Origin: Rhynchopus sp. YZ270_cl-10
Lineage: Eukaryota; Euglenozoa; Diplonemea; Diplonemida; Diplonemidae
Assembly (NCBI GenBank): GCA_964035575.1
Contig: OZ037847.1
Location: forward strand, 744,001 to 808,000
Reading direction: 5' to 3'
DNA length: 64,000 nt
Positions within the stretch are counted from its first letter, which is position 1, and each line of letters starts with the position of its first letter. The notes beneath the pieces were generated by a model. The model did no database searches. It was not told where the DNA came from and saw only the letters and a list, made by a program, of their open reading frames with translations. Position numbers and translations under genes: made by a program. This document shows positions 30,801 through 40,220 of this stretch, piece after piece.

Positions 30801-31402
30801 GTCACGTCGAGAGCATCGCCCACAGTGCCGGCGCCCCCGACAGAGGAGGTGTGTGTTACCAACAAAGTGTCGTCAACGATCTGCATGGTAGCTGTGGCAT
30901 CGAGCACGCCCATGAGCGAGGCACGCAGGAAGTGGCCCTCCACGCCGCTCTTCTCTTCGAAGCGTTTGATGGTGGCCATCTGGTGCCAGAGGAAGGAAGA
31001 CTGGTTGAAGAGCCAGGCTTCTGTCTTGTTCGCGGGGCCTTCTATTGTGGTCATGACAAGGTTGATACGTGCCGACTCGATCCTTGCACGTTGGAGGTAT
31101 TGGTACACAGCCGCCTCTGCCGCAGACGACGAATAGAAGAGCATGTCTGTCGTCGTGGCGGTGAGTGCATCTGTCGACGCGTTGAAGCACTGCCCGATGC
31201 TCTCGATGTTGCGGTCGCGTGTCCGTGACAGCGCATCGTCACACGATCGCTTCCCCAGAAGCGTGATACCCAGCCCAGTGATGAACACAATCACAAGACA
31301 CATCCCTGCAATAGCGCCCCTCACAGACATGATGGTCTCGACCAGCCAATCCGCCATCGTCGACCATCGCCCCATCCCCACTCTGTTCTTTAATCGCCCC
31401 AT
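27899..31402 (-). CDS. Membrane class III adenylate/guanylate cyclase A, two cyclase domains
   Basis: 1167 residues; starts at 31402, 31375 or 31357 are all possible, the last aligning best with cyclase B. One membrane helix (about 28-50), a large Asn-glycosylatable ectodomain (51-487), a second helix (488-510) and a HAMP-like linker precede cyclase domain C1 (about 585-740). C1 has both metal Asp residues (MFTDIQGST, TIGDSFM), an adenine-selecting Lys (EVKTIGDS), an Asp in VDYRGSTVN, and NEASR with the transition-state Asn and Arg, so adenylate cyclase activity is likely. Domain C2 (about 820-1010) keeps the fold (IATGDFLHGNVGTSKQRYT) but lacks the metal Asp positions, and is probably regulatory. 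The layout resembles kinetoplastid receptor cyclases with a second cyclase domain added. It is a paralogue of the gene at 45867. Confidence 0.9.
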   Translation of the reverse strand: MGRLKNRVGMGRWSTMADWLVETIMSVRGAIAGMCLVIVFITGLGITLLGKRSCDDALSRTRDRNIESIGQCFNASTDALTATTTDMLFYSSSAAEAAVYQYLQRARIESARINLVMTTIEGPANKTEAWLFNQSSFLWHQMATIKRFEEKSGVEGHFLRASLMGVLDATATMQIVDDTLLVTHTSSVGGAGTVGDALDVTGAMNGSVSRHINGSVSYELARGDHGESVWGMDQIRWGSIETLGGFTGATMISRLSDPALSVDSVYTMTFLSLENIRTFLTDLQVQTQNRTGADTRIFTTIASCWMVKEMERLGYPEELIRPNRQENLLTSVSKGTGQYSNDDPNMPGPDGAIQTEFLRDTEADDAVIRGIAAAVHNFTYNGLQGYEAINQHTNTSSAELHILRSRIEGSGTSVDSVFRELSGGQILESYFVTVRRIVDVPQRLDWWLTVTLNKQHVLASIQADEVEVRESTVLHTEDVSNEIDDKRMQSQIFIVSFAVFLILMSVLATHFVLRPIDAIQNEMANVAKMNLTDTVSNVKATSPFHEVRAMQANFLKMAAKLGEIRPYLPGAVLGSDTSLKSDSLSGSAPQGEVSIMFTDIQGSTELWKRSAQDMNAAIEQHNAIIRAVYREYDGYEVKTIGDSFMLSFQDTISAVNAALEIQHRFKQAKWPERLRLPAAGLVVRIGLHHGSTIAEENPITGRVDYRGSTVNEASRIEAKALGGTICISRNVMWVIKAAKNRGVIPHHPVLCPLGKIELRGLGETEVFLITPDYLKKRYTEVSSDCTVIELPVEREMSVVKDVLSDGDGSSHSDNAVLIGTALKRTELFLIKTRGTVVMCKLSSKVYDDFNLIVRCAAEAAISFDGQIAAVVASEVLITFNASKRCRQHVTSALRLAEYLETRTQSIMRLGIATGDFLHGNVGTSKQRYTTSLGTPLIVAEAAAEYAEEAGFYALFADATRESNALADPDTQNMCECLFLCDVWYYSKMNRKISLWHLSTQKFVSLLNRWVRGGEGYTYMGGTMSGFLTHVQQDESDAEVAAVDLFLRSMTQNVTQEALQVNIAELHAMKDDCALALHHATILSKASIETLRGGYRVEVSLSRAPTRSTRSEEDVRSSHTSRPQESFLQSFGISAEEAVHQRRERHHINTSRGVERESERIPGYVVEY

Positions 31403-33356
31403 TCGTCTTTTTTTGAAACAGTTAAATTCGGTTCATCAAAAGGACAACTGCTACGCCCAGGACATGATATTGTTGTATTTTTTGGTGCTTAAAATGGATT
31501 TCCTGTCGGGGAGGTGTGTGGACCATGTCATCACACTTGCAGGGAAAGTTACGCACCCTCGTAACACACCCAGGGCTTCAGTGTAGTATCCCAACACACG
31601 GATGAAGGGACACACGAATCAGTTCACAGGATTCTGCAAGGGCAGAGGTGTGCATCCCCATTGCCAGAAAGCACCTAGCTCAATAGAAGGTGTGCTTCAC
31701 CTCTTGCGAAGAGTGCAGTGCAGCAAGCAACGACCCAGCACCTTCTCTGACAACAACAGTGCCGAGCAGCTGACACAGCTACAACGGCCGCTGCCATCAT
31801 CAGCGAGAAGATAAGGGCCTCCCACCCTACCCCTACCAATGACACCCGAAAGCAATATCGCATCCTGCCGATGAATGCATGCACCCCACAGCACACCCCA
31901 CCGCTGCGTCTGTGACAATCAACCTCTCGCCTCTCAACCGAGGTAGGTTGGCTCCCGTGTCGCTACCCATCCCCACCCATACCCCTACCCCTACCCCTAT
32001 CCCCACTGGCGGTGAATACATGCACATCCCACAAACACTAATCAACCAACTGTCACCACCACTCAAACCGGTGATTCAGTCTTGGATGTGCAACAGGAAA
32101 CACAGAAGGGCGAAGTCGGTTACAAATGCAACCGCCCGCAAACAGGCCATCAACGAACACATCGCAAATGGTGCTCGTGAACAGAATGCATTGATAGCAA
32201 GGTGTTCCACACCCAACACACCTTCACGCAAAGCAATGCACAATTCCCATATAACCACCTGGGTCAGCATCCACACCCTTTGTTGAAGGGGTGCGAACAC
32301 CGCAACCGTCACAGATGCCCCACCCTGCCTACCCTTCCGCCCCTTTCCACCGCTGTCACGTCCAACACTCATGTCTACAGGTGTCAACACACACCATTCC
32401 TCTTCACCCCCTACATACTCAGTGCGAAACTCAACCCACCCCAACCCCACCCTAGAGCATGGAAAACCATCTGGGTTCGTCTGCCTGCAGCACTGCAGTC
32501 TTCTGCACGTAGGTTGATTAGCAAAGGCAAATACGAAAGACAGTGAACCCAACCCCCTCTGTGGCATCCCTCTGTCCTCACCCCATCTGCCCAGCTTCTA
32601 GAAGAACCAACCCAGAAGCCCTATCGCACCCCCCTCCCCTCCCCTCCCCTCCCCTCCCCTCCCCTCCCCTCCCCTCCCCTCCCCTCCCCTCCCCTCCCCT
32701 CCCCTCCCCTCCCCTCCCCTCCCCTCCCCTCCCCTCCCCTCCCCTCCCCTCCCCTCCCCTCCCCTCCCCTCCCCTCCCCTCCCCTCCCCTCCCCTCCCCT
32801 CCCCTCCCCTCCCCTCCCCTCCCCTCCCCTCCCCTCCCCTCCCCTCCCCTCCCCTCCCCTCCCCTCCCCTCCCCTCCCCTCCCCTCCCCTCCCCTTCCCC
32901 TCCACACCCTTTTGCTCATTCTCACTGCGACCACCTGCGTCTCTGCCAGACATCACACTAAGACCCAAACCCCAACCTCCCCACCACCTCCTACAGGGTA
33001 TAGCTTGCACTGTACCCCGTGCATCGGTGTAGGCTGTGTGCAACTCAGACACATCTCAGGTTAATGTGCCTTGTAAAGAGCAACACACATTAGAGTAGAA
33101 ACACCTCCTGTCGCACGAGACCGCTAGAAGGGGGCCATTTGCAAGGGTATTCGAAGGGAAGCAGGGTCAACGGTGCGCAGTTATTCAAAACCGGAGGGGA
33201 GGAACTACAAAATGAAACGGCAGTACGCAAACGCCATGAAGCGCTGCAATGTGTGTGGAACAGATAGAACGACCTTTGGAGTGACAAAAGGCATGATGAA
33301 GTTCAGGAAACCCTTCGGTATCGGTTCGCATCTGCACCAGAGAAAGAAACACCTTA
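31403..33356. other. Intergenic spacer upstream of cyclase A
   Basis: Moderately GC-rich, C-rich on the plus strand, with a (CTCCC)n array. Short plus-strand ORFs (31879-32286, 32543-33064) are Pro/Thr/Ser-rich and look like composition artefacts. No gene supported. Confidence 0.55.
32632..32901. repeat. Tandem 5-mer array (CTCCC)n
   Basis: About 53 nearly perfect ctccc units with one c/t variation at the right end. Strong purine/pyrimidine strand asymmetry allows triplex (H-DNA) formation. It lies 1.2 kb upstream of cyclase A. Confidence 0.98.
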
Positions 33357-33384
33357 CCCCCCCCCCCCCCCCCCCCCCCCCCCC
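33357..33384. repeat. Poly-C tract (28) at left edge of TIR element
   Basis: Pure C run directly before TAGGGTCAGCGACTCC. A second C run (37617-37632) directly follows the other end of the element on the same strand, so the element probably inserted into, and split, a poly-C tract. Confidence 0.9.
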
Positions 33385-33400
33385 TAGGGTCAGCGACTCC

Positions 33401-34568
33401 ACCGTTTTATAGCCGGGAGCAATTCTCACTAAAATTCCTCACGGTATTTCTGGCCATTTCCAGGCCACCTCTGGTCGGAAACCCCCCCAGAAATGGGTCA
33501 GAACCACCCTGTGACCCGAAAATTCATGATTAGGGCGACCCAGATTATGATAAAATGCAAAAAAATAGTGAAAAAGTGGCTTTTTGACGGTTTTGGCCAT
33601 GTTGGGCAAAATGGCCATTTTTGGTGAAAAAAGTCAAAAAAACAGCAAAATTTCGACATCATGACAGCTGCTTGGGCACAAAACTACCCCAGGGAGGTCC
33701 TGTGAGTCCATTCCGACCTGTTTTGGGCACTTTGGGTACTTTTTTTGGCCGTTTTTTGGTGTTTTTATGGTAAAAAACGTCCTATGATAGTCCTATACTA
33801 ATCGCAAGACGCCGTTTGTCCCACAGTCTGGACCAATATGGGGGCCCACAAATGGGTGAAAACCCCCGAAAAAGCACTCCGGGAACCCAGATAGTGCCAA
33901 ATATCCACCAGACACCCACCCAAACACCGCAAAAACACCACAGAAAATCGTCTTAAAAAACACACTTTTTTCAAAAAGGTTGTCAGACAGGCTCCATAAT
34001 GACCTTTTTGAAAAAAGTGTGTTTTTCAAGACGATTTTCTGTGGTGTTTTTGGGGTGTTTGGGTGGGTGTCTGGTGGATATTTGGCACTATCTGGGTTCC
34101 CGGAGTGCTTTTTCGGGGGTTTTCACCCATTTGTGGGCCCCCATATTGGTCCAGACTGTGGGACAAACGGCGTCTTGCGATTAGTATAGGACTATCATAG
34201 GACGTTTTTTACCATAAAAACACCAAAAAACGGCCAAAAAAAGTACCCAAAGTGCCCAAAACAGGTCGGAATGGACTCACAGGACCTCCCTGGGGTAGTT
34301 TTGTGCCCAAGCAGCTGTCATGATGTCGAAATTTTGCTGTTTTTTTGACTTTTTTCACCAAAAATGGCCATTTTGCCCAACATGGCCAAAACCGTCAAAA
34401 AGCCACTTTTTCACTATTTTTTTGCATTTTATCATAATCTGGGTCGCCCTAATCATGAATTTTCGGGTCACAGGGTGGTTCTGACCCATTTCTGGGGGGG
34501 TTTCCGACCAGAGGTGGCCTGGAAATGGCCAGAAATACCGTGAGGAATTTTAGTGAGAAAATTTTATA
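33401..34568. mobile_element. 1168-bp near-perfect palindrome nested in left TIR
   Basis: Two 558-bp arms (33423-33980 and 34002-34559) are in exact register around a 21-nt loop (33981-34001). Only a few mismatches were noticed (for example near 33930 against 34052). It splits the left TIR of the host element exactly between its two halves, which dates it as the younger insertion. The arms carry no convincing gene. Such foldback DNA could extrude a cruciform, or form long double-stranded RNA if transcribed. Confidence 0.92.
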
Positions 34569-34589
34569 CGCACCGTGCGCTGGTCAGAG

Positions 34590-34770
34590 GTCTGACCAGG
34601 TAATACCTGGTCAGATTTATGACCAGGTACACCTGGTCAGATCTGACCAGGTACACCTGGTCAGATGACCAGGTACCTGGTCACATTTACCCAGGTAAGT
34701 ACCCAGGCGCCCAGGTGACCAGGTACCCAGGTACCCAGGTCCAGGTCCAGGAACAGGTACCCAGGAACAA
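34590..34770. repeat. Left subterminal acctggtca array
   Basis: Closely packed variants of acctggtca and tgaccaggt, grading into gtacccaggt/ccaggtcc units toward 34760. Nearly every unit is self-complementary with a neighbour. It mirrors the array at 37425-37580. Confidence 0.8.
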
Positions 34771-36410
34771 GAAAAAAGTCGTGAAAGAGCAACCACAGCT
34801 CCACATGACAAACACAAAAGTGTCCAGTCACGTGGGGCATTCATGCACTGAGGAGATAATGATCCAACAATTTACAAGAAAGATTACTTAACCTACTGCT
34901 GGAAATTGCCAGGTCGTAGTAACACACAAAGTGTGCCTCCGTTCGGGAAGACCGGATATTCTAGAGACCAAAAAGGCCTCAAGAATATCTTCCGGTAGTC
35001 AAGGTAGAACCGAGTGAACGGCCCAAGACCCCCGTGGAGAAGTTAAATGTTGTAATGCTATCAGGTAGAAACTGCGAACACTGTCTTACCCTCCTCAATG
35101 CATGGTGGTTGATGTCTTCCACAACAAATTTCCTGTACCCAGGTACCCAGGTTCCCAGACCCACGCAGTACCACGTCGCAGTACTACGCAAAATTTACCA
35201 CCAGACCCTGTCTTCGTGCACCTGAAGTACAACGCCGCAGACAGGCCAAACATGCGTTGGACTCAGAGGAATGCCCGCTGTGCAGGTATCATGAGAACCA
35301 ACTCCCAGCAACAAGGGGCGCCTTTTGGCGGGCGTTGTTGAGGGTGTTTGGGGTGCAAAGTTTTCCACAATTTTGATGCGCGGGTACAGAAGTGTTGTCT
35401 TGTTCTTTCATCTCTAGGAATGTAAATGTCAATCGCGTTTAACTACCACGAGGGCTTGTTCAGTGAACCCACAAGGGGTCGAAGGGGGTTGGTTATCCCA
35501 TATCTATCAAAGGTTGTGTCGACCAGGCTAAACCACTATGTTACGCTGTACGTTGTTAAATCCGAAGAAATAACACTTTAGCAGCCGCAGGAAGTTTGCT
35601 AAAAAGAGTGCCTCACGCTACACAAACCACCACCCGCGATTGACTTAGATGTTATAACAAAGAGAATTCAGAACAAAACAACACCCTGCCCCATACACAC
35701 TAAATTGTCATGCTTCAAGAGCATGCCTGGGCCAAAATTACTGTTGACAAAAAAGGCAACAAGACCACCCACAAGGAGTGTGAAATGTGCACTGGTTTTC
35801 TGGGGGAACGCAATATTTTCTTGTGTCTAGTCCTCCGCAAGCAGAGGACAGACTTTCCGGAAGGTTTCCAAAGGTCGAATTTCTTGCACTAGCTATGCTC
35901 CCTGGGTTAAATGGCAATAGCAGTGACTGACAAAATATTCCCACCCCCCAGGTCTTCGTCCACAAACCCAGAATAGATTGATGTGGGTGAAGCCTTTCGG
36001 ATTTTTGAGTTGTTGATAGAATGTCGAAGAGCGGCGAAACTTCTCATCGCAATCACGGATGCAGTTCAGATTTCACGATCCTGTGATGAGTGTAAATGTG
36101 GGGTGTGATTAAGTTATGGTGTATAAACGCAGTACTGTAAAATCGTTTAATTTGTCACCTACAATTCTTCCGTCCCTAATACAGAAAGTATCACTCAAGG
36201 CTGTACTTTAAAAAGTAGACACAAAAAATCGCCCGACGTAATGTGAGGGGGTGACAAAATTCATTTATGACTGATATTTCAACTCGGTTAATTAGGGTGT
36301 GACAAATTAAACGATTTTCCAGTATTAAAGATGAGGTTAATGAAGAAAGTGGTAATAACTATGCATTGCCGTGAAATAAGGTAGCCTTTTTTTCACGCCA
36401 CAGCGGATTT

Positions 36411-36499
36411 CCTGCTGCACTAATGGTTCCCAAGCGAAGCGAGGGGACCATGTATAAGTATTTACCGAGCGAAGCGAGGTGAATATTATGTGCAGCAGG
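36411..36499. other. Three-way-junction-like hairpin cluster
   Basis: An outer stem, cctgctgcac (36411) with gtgcagcagg (36490), encloses two small hairpins. Their stems differ (ggttccc/gggacc and tatttacc/ggtgaata) but both have the apex AGCGAAGCGAG. Conserved apex plus different paired stems suggests that structure is selected, as DNA (protein binding, replication) or as RNA. It lies in the interior of the 4.2-kb element. Confidence 0.7.
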
Positions 36500-37424
36500 T
36501 AACGAGCACGCCTGCAGAAGTTAAAAAACGGCTGCCTCATGACAAGCAATATGTAAGTTTATTCCGATTACACAAAGTAGGGGTAGTCTGCAAGCACCAG
36601 CCAAAAAAGAGTGAGATCGGTGATCAGGGAAAACAAACACCACCACACAACAACTTGACAACCACTAAAGGAATGAATCTACACTAGTGCCTGACAGTTA
36701 AACATATTTACATACCTTGTCTTCATCGTAACCTGCGCCTTCGCTGCTGTCAAGGTGCCTTCTCTGGGTACAGTGCCCAGTGTCCAGTACAGAAAAAAAA
36801 ATTCGTCTAAAAAATCGAGTACGCAAAACCACATTTTAGACATTTTAGACCCCTACAGAGGCTCAAAAGTGCCAAATTTTGCTTTTATGGCCTCAAATCG
36901 TAAAAATTAGCTACTACAGTACACGGGGTATGACCGTATTTTGGCTGAAATTTTGACTTGAAAATTTTTTTCAACATTTGCCCAATCTGAGGTTTTCTTT
37001 GGATTTTTTGGGCCATTTTATGACCTACCACGGCCAGTTTTGGGCAAAAAAGTTATTTTTTCTTTGGTCAAAAATCGCCTTGTCTAACCACTGTTTCGTG
37101 TAGGATTGTTCAAATACGTGTATTTGGTGAAACCCCAGATGGTCAAAACACCCGAATTTTGCGTTTTTTTGCATTTTTCGGTGCCCCAAGACCCAACCCA
37201 GAGGCCAAATTTTTCCCGAAAAAAAAAATTTTTTTTTTGAGATTTTTCGATTTTTTGCTAAGGTGATGCCCATACAAAATGTACAGGGTGCACACAAATA
37301 GCCGTGGAATAAATTCTAGATGCTCTAAACTGCTCGTAAGTGCCTTTATTTGCACTTTTAGCCCAGTTTTGAGGTCATATGGACCCACCAAGGGCATTTT
37401 TGTGTTGTCAAAAAAAAAAAAAAA

Positions 37425-37580
37425 CCCTGGTCACAGTGGCCAAATACCTGGTCACTGACCAGGTATACCTGGTCAATACCTGGTCATTGACCAGGTATAC
37501 CTGGTCATGACCAGGTGTACCTGGTCAATCTGACCAGGTCAAAACCTGGTCATATTACCTGGTCAACTGACCAGGTATCC
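37425..37580. repeat. Right subterminal acctggtca array
   Basis: About nine alternating acctggtca/tgaccaggt units directly inside the right TIR of the 33385-37616 element, in mirror image to the left array. Confidence 0.8.
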
Positions 37581-37781
37581 TCTGACCAGCGCACGGTGCG
37601 GGAGTCGCTGACCCTACCCCCCCCCCCCCCCCTAGGGGATGGCACAAGCCTATAAAACTGTGTAGAAATTTTTGTTTTTCTGAATATTCGTCAGAAGGTG
37701 CAAAAACCACGAAAAAACACACCAAACCACCCCAGAACCCTCCGGAAATGTGTTTTTGTGCCGGAGTTTGACAATTTATGC

Positions 37782-37783
<2 letters not shown>

Positions 37784-37825
<42 letters not shown>

Positions 37826-38741
37826 TTTTCTGTGTGTTTGTTTTCTTGTTGTAGTCTTTTTTGGTGAAGGGGCTTGGCCGACGACACTGAGAACCTCTTT
37901 GGTTCATAGCTGTTAACGACGTCTGGTCCTACCTAGCTGTACACTCTAATTCTAAAAATAAAATAAAATAAAACCAATAGGCAAAGGGGGAGGGGGGAGG
38001 CTAAAAGCCAAACAAAAGTAAAGAATGAAAAAGAAAAACTCAAGTGCTCTGGGACGGCCGCGAGTTCCTGCTCCGCTTTAGGCCCCGCAGACGGTTGTAG
38101 AGGGTGTAAGCCTCTTCCACCTCGTCGGAGCTCATCGACGGCTTCTTCGCTTCTTTCCACAGGTAGAGGCAGGTGAGGGCGTCATCCACCGACTGCCAAT
38201 CCCCTCCCGCTGCCAGCGACTGGTGCTGAAGCGTGTTCGGGTAGAACGTGTCCTTCCACGCCTCGGCGGTCGCTGGACACCCCATGTTGTTGAATCCTGG
38301 GCAGGGCGCCATACCGGCATAGAACGGCACGTTGGTCGGGAGGGCTGTAGGTGCGGGTTGAGAGCCACTCTCCGATTGCGTGTACGTGCTGGGGGCCGAA
38401 GTGGCGTCAGACATGGGGACTGCGAGTTCTGATTCGTCGATGAGGTCCATAGAGAACTCGCTGCCCTGCGATGCGGCGGGCGGCTGCTCTCTCGGGTGGA
38501 CGGAAGAGGGAACTGCCTCAGAGGAAGAAGATACGGGGAGGGCTGAGTGGGTGTTTGAGAAGCCACTCTCCGTACCGGTCTGAGGTTGTGTTGCCCCGTC
38601 CGAACCAGGGTGTGTCTGCGCAGAGGCGCCGGGACGGGCAACTGCTTGTGCGACAGGGGGCACCGAGGACGCGACCGGAGTAGGGAGGGCTGAATGTGTG
38701 GTGGAGTAGCCGCTCTCTTGTCCCTGGACGTCTGATGATTG
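37784..38741 (-). pseudogene. 5'-truncated retrocopy of an mRNA with poly(A) tail
   Basis: On the minus strand: coding sequence down to 38040, about 220 bp of 3' UTR, then 36 consecutive A (37819-37784). Both ends carry ACTTTTTTT (37782-37790, 38742-38750), a target duplication, and the intact inverted copy at 39655-39675 shows the uninterrupted target. This is the mark of LINE-driven retroposition into the TIR element. The 5' end is cut off, and the parent gene is not in the window. Confidence 0.75.
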
Positions 38742-38828
38742 ACTTTTTTTGGCTTTTTTTGGCTTTTTTTGGCTTTTTTTGGCTTTTTTATTTTGGGACC
38801 CACATCTTGTACCTGGAGGGACCCACAA
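38040..38828 (-). CDS. 262-codon chimeric ORF: element-derived start fused to retrocopied coding sequence
   Basis: The first 29 codons are TIR-element sequence (Lys-Lys-Ala-Lys-Ser-type run from the gccaaaaaa tract). The rest comes from the retrocopy. The retrocopied part has two repeats of about 40 residues (ESGYSTTHSALPTPVASS and ESGFSNTHSALPVSSSS), an acidic stretch (MDLIDESELAVPM) and a basic end (RGLKRSRNSRPSQST). No known domain. Translation of the fusion is uncertain; the frame is preserved in the source gene's likely reading frame because it ends with a stop before a plausible 3' UTR. Confidence 0.35.
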   Translation of the reverse strand: MWVPPGTRCGSQNKKAKKSQKKPKKAKKSQSSDVQGQESGYSTTHSALPTPVASSVPPVAQAVARPGASAQTHPGSDGATQPQTGTESGFSNTHSALPVSSSSEAVPSSVHPREQPPAASQGSEFSMDLIDESELAVPMSDATSAPSTYTQSESGSQPAPTALPTNVPFYAGMAPCPGFNNMGCPATAEAWKDTFYPNTLQHQSLAAGGDWQSVDDALTCLYLWKEAKKPSMSSDEVEEAYTLYNRLRGLKRSRNSRPSQST

Positions 38829-40040
38829 GTGGTACTATTTATGATGCATCATGGCAAGGCAACAGGGTCCAAGTCGCGGTATGTATCTTCAAGCAACCGT
38901 AGGCAGATGGCAGGGGCCGTGAGGCCTTCGGAGTCGATTCCTGGTGTTTTTGCAAGCTTTAGAAGCGCCGGTTTCAATTTTTTTTGGAACTTGGTGCGAA
39001 GCTAGGCTTTCTTGTTCTTGTCGTAGATTACAGCGTCTTCTTATTTGGCTGTCTGTGCGGGGCTGAAGCAAAGTCTCTTTCTGCAATTGTCAGTCTCTTC
39101 TTCTGTTGTGACGGCACCTCGCATCTCACAAAGTGTACGTTTCCCCATCTTGTGCTGAGCAAGTGACACAACGGTGGAAGGGCGTGAAGGGGGTGTTCTT
39201 GATATCAACCAACCTCTACTACCTGCTGTGCCCACCTGCCTTCACCCTCTTCTGGGGGTAACCGCCAGCATTAAGGGCGCGGAGAAAAGCGCCGTCCTTG
39301 ACTTTCGGAAGCCTACCCTTCGCCTTCTTGTAGGCTTCCAGAACCTCCCCGGTGAGTCCACAGACTCGACTTTCCGGCTTAGAACAAACTCCTGTACTGC
39401 ATCTGATGTAACTACAGCGTTTGTCTTTGCTCTCCCTATTACTTTTTCCAAGGATTATTTTAAAATTAAATGATTGATTGATTGTGATTGCCTTCCATTA
39501 GTGTGGTGTGGGAGAAGGAACGCAGTGAAGAGGACAGGTTTGTGTGGGAGGTATATTATTTTCTTTCGATGGAGCCACTTGGCGATAAATAGTACCAATT
39601 GTGGGTCCCTCCAGGTACAAGATGTGGGTCCCAAAATGGAAAATCCCAAAAAAGCCAAAAAAAAGTGCATAAATTGTCAAATTCCGGCACAAAAACACAT
39701 TTCCGGAGGGTTCTGGGGTGGTTTGGTGTGTTTTTTCGTGGTTTTTGCACCTTCTGACGAATATTCAGAAAAACAAAAATTTCTACCCCTTGTGACCCCC
39801 CCTAACCCCCCCCCCCCCCCCACCCCAGAGAGATTGGGACTGAGATTGTTTAAAAAGGCAACCCTCCCCCTACACGTTCTTGTTGTGGGCTTCAAGTGCT
39901 ATGATAATAACAAAAAGGGGGGTATTTACAGGACTATAATATACAACTCAATCTGAGGTGCAAGGAAATATGACGAAAGGAAAGGAGGGTAAAAAAAAAG
40001 GATTTGAACTAAGGGATTTTGAGGAGTTAATAACTATTTA

Positions 40041-40202
40041 TTCACCTCCTTTTAGCGGGGTTTTATTTTGCGATAACTTCACGCATTTTTTTCCCAGGCG
40101 AGGGCTACTTAATTTGCCGAGCGAAGCGAGGCAAATTGAGTGCACGAGCCTGGGAAAAAAATAAGTGAAGTATCGCAAAATAATCCGCTAAAAGGAGGTG
40201 AA
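40041..40202. repeat. 162-bp palindrome with apex GAGCGAAGCGAG
   Basis: Arms run from ttcacctccttttagcgg to ccgctaaaaggaggtgaa, with the central hairpin aatttgcc-gagcgaagcgag-gcaaatt and a second paired block tttttttcccaggc / gcctgggaaaaaaa. The apex matches the hairpins at 36411-36499. Confidence 0.85.
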
Positions 40203-40220
40203 TACGTAATTTTATTTCAC

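Larger units (their letters stand above)
33385..37616. mobile_element. 4.2-kb DNA transposon-like element with 37-bp TIRs
   Basis: The right TIR (37616-37580) reads inward TAGGGTCAGCGACTCC then CGCACCGTGCGCTGGTCAGA. The same two halves occur on the left at 33385-33400 and 34569-34589, pushed apart by a 1168-bp palindromic insertion. Just inside both TIRs are arrays of the near-palindrome acctggtca/tgaccaggt (34590-34770 and 37425-37580), typical of subterminal transposase-binding repeats. The interior has only short ORFs, such as 35710-35892 with a Cys pair; no transposase was recognised, so it is probably non-autonomous or decayed. Confidence 0.85.
37662..39786. mobile_element. Second TIR element (~200-bp inverted ends) carrying a retrocopy
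   Basis: The right end 39586-39786 (201 bp) is the inverse of a left end now in two parts, 37662-37790 and about 38742-38842. The left end was interrupted by the 950-bp retrocopy. Without it the element is about 1.2 kb. The interior (38843-39585) includes a minus-strand stretch that could be part of a gene (TGEVLEAYKKAKGRLPKVKD, about 39300-39360), but its frame is broken and no family was recognised. A C run follows the right end near 39806-39825. Confidence 0.8.

Noticed and set aside
33165-33356. Plus-strand ORF with a Cys-Cys...His-His pattern (CNVCG, HLHQRKKH)
   Set aside because: Short, against the strand of all other genes, and ends in the poly-C tract; could be a fragment of an older zinc-finger gene but cannot be supported.
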